64,000 nucleotides of DNA from Bostrychus sinensis (taxonomy: Eukaryota > Chordata > Actinopteri > Gobiiformes > Eleotridae). Of the stretch, positions 36,601 through 45,000 are shown in pieces. The stretch is taken from the NCBI GenBank assembly GCA_020698575.1, contig CM036250.1:23029500-23093499 (forward strand). Reading direction: 5' to 3'. Position 1 is the stretch's first letter; each line of letters begins with the position of its first letter. Under the pieces are notes generated by a model, which searched no databases, was not told where the DNA came from, and was given only the letters and a program-made list of their open reading frames with translations. Position numbers and translations under genes: made by a program.

Positions 36601-38059
36601 CAAGGTACTCTCAGGACAATGGCAATGATCCATATCAAGGTATACAAATTAATTGTTTAAACTGTCCATAGAAAAATGAACGTCACTGCCAACGGTTGTC
36701 TATCAGTGCCCTGCTATATATATGAGTATGTGTACCTCATCTCATGCTCTAAGCAGCTGGGATAGGCTCCAGCCCAAAGTAACCCACGGAGTAAGCAGTA
36801 GTAAATGGATGAATGTTTGTTGATTGGTTAGATAAAGTGATTAATGAAGTTAAATCTTAGTAGCATATAGCTTGAGAATCCAGCCACAAAGGTTGCATGC
36901 CAGTATATTCTTTGTGCTGCTCCCAAGTCTGGATAAATGCTTAGAGGCAGATGATTTGCTGTGGTGACTGCAGAAGGAAAAAAACGAAAAGAAAGTAGCA
37001 GCAGTGTTTGGCTTGAGAGTGTAAACACCTGCCTGTATACCTCTATCACCTGGCCTTGTAAAATACCAGATAACACATGCTTCACTAACAATGTGTAACT
37101 GCTGGGATCATTTTTTTTATAGATTGTCAGCAACAGTAAATGCAAAACATGCCAATGCTTTAGGAAACATACCATTACTAAGGACTGATTACAAATAAAC
37201 AATGTCCTAAATTTGAGTAGAACCTACACAAGGGTATATATGTATGTGACAATTCTCCAGGTTGTCACAATCAAAACAAGGATAAAAACAAGTAATCTGG
37301 ATACGGATTGTACTACAGAATTTACAACAATATATGACTACTTAATCTGCTAAATGAAACATGTTAAAAGGCATACTGTATACACAATTAATTAATTGAT
37401 TAAACAATCATTATATTGGCCGTATTAGTGAAAACATAATTTGTAAAAGGCAAAATCTTTTCTTTCAGGTTTTCCTTCAGGGGTTACCACAGCAAATTTG
37501 CTTTCTTGCATGTGCAGTGATTTGCAGATCAATATGGCATAGGTTTATTATGTTACACCAGATACCCTTTCAGATGCAACCCTCTCCATTAACCCAGGCT
37601 TAGGGTCGGCACAAAGAGTGGACTTTGTAACCCCTTGTGGATAAATTATATGGTTACTTATTCTGCTAAATGATGGATGTTGGATGGGTACATACAGTAC
37701 ACTGGATACATAATAAATTAACTGATTAAACGACCACTACATTTGCAGTATTGGAGAAAACATATATTGTGAGATGTACAATAGTAAATGCATGTTGATT
37801 GTTAATACTGTATAATGAAATCAAAATCTGTTCACTTAACATACTGTGTTGTAAGTGAATACAAACACTTTTTAAACTTCCACCTCTGACTGTTTTAGGC
37901 CTAATTAACATATTTTTACCTTGAGAACTCCTTTATCTTTTCTGCCACATTTGGTCCAGTTGAGTTTATCTTTCTTTGGGCCACTTCGTCTAGGCGTTCC
38001 TCACTGAGTACCTCCCGTTTTACAAAATACTCCTCCATCACGCTGTGCCTCTCCTGCAT
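21661..38059 (-). CDS. slc26a6: Solute carrier family 26 anion exchanger (SLC26A6 type)
   Basis: Membrane exchanger of Cl-, HCO3-, oxalate and related anions. Coding exons (minus strand): 38059-37920, 36498-36359, 35665-35555, 35468-35293, 35207-35043, 34690-34538, 34407-34325, 30451-30304, 28765-28652, 28540-28463, 28059-27964, 27875-27769, 27514-27445, 26708-26616, 26484-26374, 25805-25485, 24824-24770, 24187-24063, 21687-21661. All join in frame to 770 residues (human SLC26A6 about 759). Exon 3 has the family signature GLYTSLYP ... FGTSRHISIG. Exon 4 has an NNGTNSTG loop with glycosylation sites. The STAS domain spans exons 14-18 (KIFRSSITIYYTNAD; IILDLSTTSFVDTV), split by a Lys-rich segment resembling the SLC26A6 insert. 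The last exon, 27 bases encoding EISCITQL, is the least certain; it would supply a C-terminal PDZ ligand. Paralogue A6 is preferred over A3 from that insert and from linkage to p4htm. Confidence 0.9.
21826..23440 (-). mobile_element. Tc1-like transposon, copy 1 (in slc26a6 last intron)
   Basis: Ends CAGCTGAAAGAAAAAGTATTGG and, inverted, AATACTTTTCCTTTCAACTG bound about 1.6 kb, the usual size of fish Tc1 elements. The right flank is TA; the left TA has decayed. Both subterminal regions carry the shared text CTGCATGATTTGGTCAT and ATGAAGATCAGATCACATTT, seen also in copy 2. It has the same orientation as the host gene. Confidence 0.9.
22290..23046 (-). pseudogene. Tc1 transposase, broken (copy 1)
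   Basis: Reading starts at ATG 23046 (MPRTKELSEDLRVRIVDLHK), through the paired-like helix-turn-helix DNA-binding region and the first catalytic aspartate (WTDETKVELFG). The frame runs to about 22465, just after the GGGSIMV motif. There, copy 2 has a GCFVASGPGQ segment that is missing here, and the frame is lost. The next stretch (KMNSQVYPNIL ... GWVMQQDTDSKH) continues in another frame. The element should therefore make no functional enzyme. Confidence 0.9.
24242..24705. mobile_element. TA-flanked MITE (CAGTACTGTGCAAAAGTCTTAG type ends)
   Basis: The left end TACAGAATTGTGCAAATG and the right end CTTTTGCACAGTACTGTA form imperfect inverted repeats flanked by TA, as in mariner/Tc1 derivatives. 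An internal phrase, GTGTTTTAAGGGATTCTGTA, recurs at about 60128, marking a second, end-less copy near 59990-60330. It lies in slc26a6 intron 17. Confidence 0.6.
24905..25435. mobile_element. TTAGAATATCATGGAAAAG repeat, with TGGATTA repeat inside
   Basis: The left part is GAATTAGAATATCATGGAAA; the right part is CTTAAAATATTTCACTCTAT ... TTTACTGACATGCACCTGTA. A copy of the TGGATTA family occupies about 25060-25245. Other copies of the outer repeat lie at about 26785-27290 and 35720-36345, and at least the second also carries a TGGATTA copy. All are intronic in slc26a6. Confidence 0.5.
26785..27290. mobile_element. TTAGAATATTGTGGAAAAG repeat, second copy
   Basis: It begins GAAATAATTAGAATATTGTG and continues through ATATTACAGGCATATATTTA to AAATGCTTGAAATATTTCAG. 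A TGGATTA-family unit lies within it at 27000-27150. It sits in slc26a6 intron 13. Confidence 0.45.
29010..29200. repeat. Interspersed repeat fragment (CATTCATCCATTTATCTTCT)
   Basis: This stretch in slc26a6 intron 8 has the widespread fish motif CATTCATCCATTTATCTTCT, then GCAGCCTGTCCCAGCACCCA and ACTCTCACATTCATTTACTATG. The degraded end of a SINE or LINE is likely; the class was not determined. Confidence 0.4.
30918..32475 (+). mobile_element. Tc1-like transposon, copy 2 (in slc26a6 intron 7)
   Basis: Ends CAGCGGAAAGAAAAAGTATT and AATACTTTTTCTTTCTACTG are flanked by TA on both sides (30916-30917, 32476-32477), the Tc1/mariner target duplication. Length is 1558 bp. Its orientation is opposite to the host gene. 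The inverted ends extend well past 60 bases with few mismatches, so the insertion is fairly young. Confidence 0.93.
31285..32260 (+). pseudogene. Tc1 transposase, broken (copy 2)
   Basis: ATG 31285 opens the same MPRTKELSEDLRVRIVDLHK start as copy 1. The frame is lost in the middle: from about 31670 it reads out of register, ending at about 31746, and in the original frame the tryptophan before the first catalytic aspartate is a TGA (31741-31743). Reading resumes at 31760 through YVWRKKGTAHQHQN and GWVMQQDTDSKH, breaking again at 32056. The third catalytic residue region (PDLNPIEMLWHDL) is still visible beyond that break, at about 32103-32141. The DDE set is thus recognisable but not encoded in one frame. 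Confidence 0.9.
32510..32675 (-). repeat. tRNA-derived SINE-like repeat
   Basis: On the minus strand it begins with a tRNA-like head, CTCGGTTGGTAGAGCATGCT (A-box-like), then TGGGTTGGAATTCAG (B-box-like), and ends TCTCCACTGTCCTGTCCAAT. It lies in slc26a6 intron 7, next to Tc1 copy 2. Confidence 0.55.
33203..34236. mobile_element. Inverted-repeat element of about 1 kb
   Basis: The left arm (33203-33280) has GTAATATTTGTGCCAC and GTGTGACTGTCGC, then AGCACATACTTTACCA. The right arm (about 34141-34236) repeats these as the reverse complement, with one extra block of about 14 bases. The interior is CpG-rich at 33310-33470 with repeated GCTCGC words. There is no coding potential and no clear target duplication. 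It is probably a non-autonomous DNA transposon in slc26a6 intron 7. Confidence 0.6.
35720..36345. mobile_element. Degraded copies of the AAATGCTTGA(A/T)ATATTT repeat
   Basis: Text such as GCATCTCAATAAATTCAACT, TTGTGATGATCATGGGGTTT and AAATAAATGCTTGATATATT marks one or two decayed copies of the family seen at 24.9 and 26.8 kb. They fill most of slc26a6 intron 2. Confidence 0.4.
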
Positions 38060-41000
38060 GCGTCCCGTGGAGCTACTGTGTCCTCTCTGAGCCAACAGTC
38101 AATGAGCGGTGGGAGTTGGTTAGGCCGCTCTTTAAAGTCTGCTACTGATTGACAAAGTGTTGTTCCTTTGTTGTTTTTGGACAGGAATCGCGGCCCACCA
38201 CCTACGCCAAGAGGAAACCATCACGTCACCTATAAATGAAGGGGTTGCTGGTTTCAAAATAATATAATTAATTTTTAAGTACATTTTGTCTTTTAACAAT
38301 GATAGTGTTTTTTTTTTTCTAATACAGCCAATTTAGCTGCTGTATTTAAGTAGCAATAGCAATATAACCTGTTGTAAATGTAGTCATTGATAGGCCTTAT
38401 AAAAGTGAGTGTGTACATAACAAAATCCTTGACCTAAAAATGAAATCAAATTGTTTTTGAATTTGCATGCAGACTTGTAAAAAGGCTTAAGACCAATGCA
38501 ATGTATACTAAAGAAACCATTAGTAGATATTGAAAAGCAGTTTAAATGCATACTAATCTTGTCAAACTGACTTATTGCTGATCAAGCACCATTAATCACC
38601 CTTCTGCTAGACTAGTCCAAACATTATATTCAGGTTATTTAACTCTGAAGTTGTTTGTAGAATGAGTTTAATTTATTGATCACTGAAGTTGTTGACGAGT
38701 GATTAACGATAAATATAAATTCACAAACAGCAGAGAGTTAGATTGACCAGGCTATGTTGTTTTTGTTTGTTTGTGGGTTGAAATACGTAAAACAATAGTG
38801 ACACTGATTAATTTAATAATGTTTTTCAAAGTTAAGCTCATTAATCCAGCCACAGGGGTCACAAGCCAGTGTACTTTTTGTCAGTACCAAACCAGGATAA
38901 ACGGAGAGGGTTGGAAGGAAGGGATCTGCCATAAAACCTATGCCAAATCCATATAAATCTCTGAACATTTTAGCAGGATACAATAATCATCTTCACAAAA
39001 ATAAAGGCCATTCTTGCAGTGCTTTTTATTTTTAGGCTAAAATATTTTCTTTGTTGTTTAGCACATTTAAATTTTACATTGGGATGTGTCAGCTGTGATT
39101 TCAGGGAGGTGTGACCACTGTTGAAGACAATTTTATAGGGTTATTTTTCTTAGAAAGTCATGAGTGCATAAAGCAAACATCCTGTGCTGAAGGTAATTTA
39201 ATGGATTTCATTCTTGTGAGTGGAATGACTAACAGCAATAGATAATAGTGCGTTAGACATAACAGAAAGTATTCCTGGACACATTAACTCTGCTCTCTGT
39301 CACTCACATGTAAATGTGCGTGGTTAATGACTGTGCATATGTGCAGAGTAACCAGGATCAAGAACTTTGTACATCCATCAAATAGCCTAGTCAAGCAATA
39401 CTTTATAGGCATCTTGCCTTTTATAATGTTTGTTTAAATACCATGGTGGACAAATATACAACATCACTAGCAGAAAAAATATGGATAATGAAACTAAACC
39501 CAACACGAATAAAATAATTTCCAATTTGGACAAATAAGCATTTATTGATTGCCATAAGGCCAGGATTACCTCCACTGACTAGCTATTCAGAGACAACTTA
39601 TTACCTTCTCTTCCTCTATTAGCTCTTATCATTAAGTAAATGTGTGGCTAAACTACTGAACTGCTGGCACAGAGGGGTGAAGTGGTTGATAACCTTTAGG
39701 GGGTAATAAATTCCTTTGTAACACAAGAGAGTTTAGCGAGCTCAGAAAAAAGGAAATTAGATACATTTATGAATTACTTGATAAATGGTTTGATGAGAGG
39801 ATAATTGGACATATCCAATCAGAGAAACCTTGGGCTACTGCTACATGTAGCGGAGCACGTTTCCTGTACAGGACAGACTGATCACTCATTAAACTGTCCT
39901 GGGACAAACTGTATGGTGCATAGTTATGCAGTTCTTACAGTTGTGAAAGTTGGGATGATTAATCTCAAAACAATATTAGCTCGGAGGAACTGACTCATGA
40001 CTCACCTGAAGTAACCTGTAACAAGATGGACACACCTCCCAAGTGATGTAGAGGAAAAGGTATTATGTTTACTCAAGTAATGTAATAATTGTACTGACAC
40101 TTTCTAAAACACACTTTTACTTATTTTTACAGTTACATACTTAAAAGTTTAAGAGGAAAAAGTGTTACTTTAACTCAAGAATAATTTTAAAATTTCTATA
40201 CAAATAAAATTATTTTGTTAACCTTGGTGGCAAAGAGGTAATAGTATAAGTAGTAGCAACAGTTGGGGTAATAGTAGTGGTAGCAGCAAGTACTTTCTTC
40301 TTAAGTAAACTTTACATTCAATGTTTTTTTTTTTTTTATTTATTTACTCTAGAAACTGTTTTGTTGGGTAGTTTTCCTTCTACTTGGGTAATATTATTCT
40401 GAAGTAACAATACTTTTTATCTCTGCCACCTCCACCCATCACACTGTGGACTGTCTGGCCATCAGTCTATAAAGTACAGACCGAGTGAGGCTGGAGTCTT
40501 ACCATTTTACTTAGAAAAGAGCTTTTTATCATGTGCTGTTATTACAGTTCAATGTCCTGCAGATGGAAGGCCTTGGCTTCTCTGAAAAAATATAACTTTG
40601 TTTACTTTATACTAAACAAGTAGTTGTGGGTACAAACATATTACATATATGTAATACAGATAACACATCTGAAACAACTGTGAATACTGTTAAAAAGTAA
40701 AAATCTTTCTGTCGTTCAGTGAAAGTTTTAATTATACAGCTTCAGTAAACACAAGCATTTGTTTATTTTAATTGTGATAATATAATATTCAGATTAGATT
40801 TACAAGGAGTCAAGAGCCAGTGTTTTTTGAGTCAGCCAACCCTGAATAAATGTAGAGGATTGTGTTGGCATAAAACCTATGCAATGCCAAATGAAATACG
40901 AAAATCACACCAGGCTAGGGCTGCTGTATCGACCCAAAAAGAGAAATGCCGAAAAATAAGATTCTATTTAGAGATACTAAATTGTGGGCCATATAAATAA

Positions 41001-42054
41001 ATGCTATTTCACTTTACTGTGTGTACTAAATCTACTGTATATAACAAAAGTTGCACCACTTTAAATTAAACTACTGAAATACACGTTTCTATAATATTCT
41101 AATATACTGATGTCACACGTTGCTTTGGGAGATAAAATAACAGATTTTTAGGATGTGTCTTGTGTTTTTACAAATTGTATACTTCTACAGCGTCAAAATC
41201 CTTTTAATGTCGCCAGATTACTTGGTTACAATTTTAGTCTGACCAGTGCAACTCAGTAGCTTTTTTCAGTCACATATAAGTGACGGCAAAAGATACAGTG
41301 CAAATACTTGACTAGTTTCAGAAAAAAAGGAGAAATCCTGCCTTAGGTCACAAACATTGTGATATTTTTGAAAATTACCCTGTAGTCATCTGAAGCTTGT
41401 GTCCTAGGCTGGGGCATTCAATGCACCACTTGGCTTTTACGCAAGAGTGTCTGAGTTGTTGGAACAGCTGAGCATGTGTGGCGGAAGCACTATTCAGCAT
41501 GACAGGCCTGTAAACCATAAGCTACTGAAGCTAAGCTAACACTTTTGCTTTTCCATAGGAATGGGATTTTCTCTGTGATTCTCTCTGTTTCTCTTTCTTT
41601 ATCTGCACTGTCAAGGTAAAAGGTTGCACTTTTTTTTTAAAATCTCTCCCTAATGTGTGTAGTTTAATAAGTATGTGATCATTACCAGTAAAATTACTAA
41701 TCAAAAACAACATTTAGTGACTTATTAGCTCAGCTAGAAAAACAAAAAAAGGGTGCCAAGTGGGCTTTGTACTTGGATTCAACTCACATGGCTAATGATT
41801 GTGTGTTAATTCATGATTTTTTATTTTTTTTTATAGCCTATTTTATTTGTAGTTGAAGTACACGCATTTATGTTGAAAGAACTTTATAAATACAGTATAT
41901 GCAAGGTTTCTGCGATGGCCAGTTTTGCAAATATTTGCCCTGAAATACTGCATAATGCGCCTTTAACTGTGTGTTAGTCAAATTTGGTGTGAAAATATAG
42001 CTACAAATTAAACTTTATTTATAATTTTGCTGTGTCCGTGGAGAAAAAGACCTC
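38060..42054. other. Intergenic region between divergent slc26a6 and kbtbd12
   Basis: This holds the 5' flanks of both genes. Two minus-strand TGGATTA-family copies lie at about 38842-38950 and 40795-40890. A stretch of ACTTAAGTAAA-type repeat text lies at about 40060-40440. The slc26a6-proximal 170 bases are GC-richer (for example ATCGCGGCCCACC) and may be its promoter. I recognise no other conserved gene. Confidence 0.5.
39387..39575 (-). other. Unverified short membrane-like open frame
   Basis: 62 codons on the minus strand read as one strongly hydrophobic helix (LEIILFVLGLVSLSIFFLLV) followed by a polar tail with CPPWYLNKHYKRQ. The frame opens with GTG, not ATG, and an in-frame TAG lies two codons upstream. 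It could be a chance frame, or an exon entered at the AG of CTAG just before it. I know no matching family. Confidence 0.12.
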
Positions 42055-45000
42055 ATGGAGGCAGCAGGGGGGAGCTCTGCTGAGGCCGACCACGGGGCTC
42101 TTCTGCTCCGGCAGCTGGAGAGGATGAGGGCCACTGAGGAGCTCACGGATGTGGTGCTGGTGGCGGATGGCGTTCAGTTTCCCTGCCACAAGGTGGTGCT
42201 GTCTGCCTTTAGCCCATACTTCCAGGTAAACGTTTGACTATGCACTGAGCTCGTTTTTTAATGTAAAATTGAATTGTATTTGATTTGACATTGTAAAGCC
42301 AGTGTTGTGCGTAGGCCATGTTCACGTGTGGTTTGAAGGAGACGCGCGGAGGGGAGGTACCGCTCAGAGACACTCCTGCCCAAAGCCTGGAGCTGTTGCT
42401 GGGGTACATGTACCGGGCTGAACTCCCTTTGACCAACGATAACATCCAGGCTGTGGCTTCTGCCGCCTTCCTGCTCCATGTGGATGGAGCTTTTAGGTGG
42501 GAACCTATGATTTAGCCTACTTATTTAACTTCTCAGCTTACGAGACACACTCAGGGACTGACTTACCGTTTCAGGTTGTGTCAAAGCCACATGGAGGCAA
42601 GGATGGACCCATCCAATGTAATGGGACTGTACCACTGGGCCAGAGACCTGGGGGCTACAGGTTTGGCAGACCTAGCCTTAAGATACCTCTGTCAGCACTT
42701 TACACAGGTAAGAAAAAAGTTTATATCAACCAAAAACACAATCTGTAAGAATTTCAAGGCGATTGTGCTAGGCCTACTGTAACTAACAAGAAGTGACCCA
42801 AAAAAAGCAGCCTTGTTATTTTTCTGGCTTTTTGTTCACTTGTCATAGCAGCTGATCGTCAATAGAGGGCAGAAAAGAAACCTCCCTTTATTGGAAAAAC
42901 TATAACAAATTAAAAAAAAAAAAAAGTAAAAGTATAGATTAAGGAGCAAAAATTTACTCAAGTAAAAGTATTACCTTAAAATTTTTACTTTTAAACATAC
43001 TTGCAAGTAAAAAAAAAAAAAAGTATTTCACATAGACTCATGAATGTTTTAAATTTGAGGGATTTTGCTGAAAAATTGTGCTGACTCTAGCTGAAATGAA
43101 GAAACTGGTGCAGCAGAAGAGACTGAATCTGTCACTGAGGTCTTCTGTCTTTATTGTTCTGATGTTTCTAAAAATAAAGTACTACTTTACTGCATCTTTT
43201 ATATTTAAGTACTGTGTGTCTATAATGACGGCATGACAAAAACACATGATTTTAAATGGAAACTCTAAATACTTTGTACTTCAAACCAACTCAGAAATGT
43301 AGTGAAGTAAAAGTACCCCTTGTGAAATTTACTTAAAGAGTAACTCACCCCTGGCCCAGGCCTGACTCCGCCCACTGCCAGAGATTGAAAACTGCTCAAA
43401 AAGTGGGCAGAGACCTGGCAGAGACAGAGGAGGAGAACTGAGGAGGAGCGAGGCCTGGTCCTGTGACTGACAGCTGTCAGAGACCTCATGGACCTCCTCC
43501 ACAGCAGGGTTGCCAAGTCCCAGAAATGGGGGGAAAAAAATGCAGGACACAGTTGAAATATTGTGAGAAAGGCGTCGTGCGCCGCCGCAGTAACGTGTGT
43601 GCGTCAGATCGCGTCTTTATTTACTGGTATTATTTCAGCTGAGAGCTGTTTTTGATCGTATCTCCGCGAGTAAGAAATCGATTGTCATCAAACAAAAAGT
43701 GACTTAAAGCGTGGCAAGTTTAAAACACATCTGTGGAGTCAAAACTCTCCCCAGTGTCACTAATTTGCAGTGTTGGGTTAGTTACTCAAAAAAGTAACCA
43801 GTTACAGATTACTAGTTACTCTTTTGAAAAGTAATATATTACTTTACTTGGTTACTGACTCGTGAAAATAACTTAGTTACTTTCCTTTTGGATTATTTCC
43901 TAACAGGAAGCCCAAATGAACCCAATTCTAAATAGAAGAAGCCTATAGCCTCACCGTTGCCCTGACCCGCACTGTTATTTTATACAGGCGTTCAAGTTTT
44001 TTTTTAGCTGCATTCATTTCAGCAGCCTGACACAGTAAATACTGCCCTTTAGGTTCACCTGCCTCTGCTCCTGTGCAGCGTTCAAGTCCTGTGGACACAG
44101 TTTTATTTCACTACACTGAAGCTAAAACGCACTTGTTGTTAGCGCCAAAGCGGTGCACGTCTCCTCTTTCCCCGCTGTCCCCGCTGACAGCAGCAGCTGC
44201 ATGCGCCCCGACGCGCGCGGACAGGACGAGTGGCCGCTGCGCGCATAAAGAGGAGCAGAGAAGGGAACGGATGAAAATAAAGTAGAAAACGTATCAGCGC
44301 TATTCGTTTAATGCATTTTCATTCCGTGTCCTTCCGGTAAACTGCAGGTAAATGAAAGTGACTGTAGTGACTGTAACGCAAGTAACTAATTGGGTATTTT
44401 GTTAGTAACTGTAATATTACTTACTGGGGGGCTCCCCCTGCGTTACTGACAATTGTAATCTCGTTACTTTGTAACGCGTTACTCCCAACACTGCTAATTT
44501 GTAAGTATATACTGTTATTGATCAGGCTCATTATGCCTTATTGTGCGCTAACACACGGGACAGTAGAAGCGCAGCCGTGAAAGGGGAGGGGGGCGGAGGA
44601 GACTGAACGGTAAATGCGGGGCTGAGTGGCGTGTTTAGGAAAAAGACCCACACCTGGCAACAGCGGGACTGGGACGAGCGCGCGGGGGAGAGAGACAGCG
44701 AGGGCGTGGAGTGCACGGGCCGTGGGAGGAGATACTCGGCACAGGTGCGGTAAAGTGGTCAAATACTACGTCACAGTTGCCTATCTGGAACTATTGAGCA
44801 GAAATCCCACCGTTTGACCCTAGGAGGGCAGCACTCTGACGGTTTTCACTACAAAATGTGAATTTAGACCTTTTTTTACAAAACAGTCAAACATAAGACT
44901 ATAAATAGTGAGATGTATCACTAAAGCCCTGTTTGTACAGCTGATCAGCTAAAAAAAATGGTGTAGGGGTGAGTTACTCTTTAAGTAAAGTACAAACACA

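Noticed and set aside
44073..44285. GC-rich frame in kbtbd12 intron 3, and antisense partners at 44531-44762
   Set aside because: They lie in the nested elements 43337-44980; the composition comes from the elements and no conserved domain is visible.
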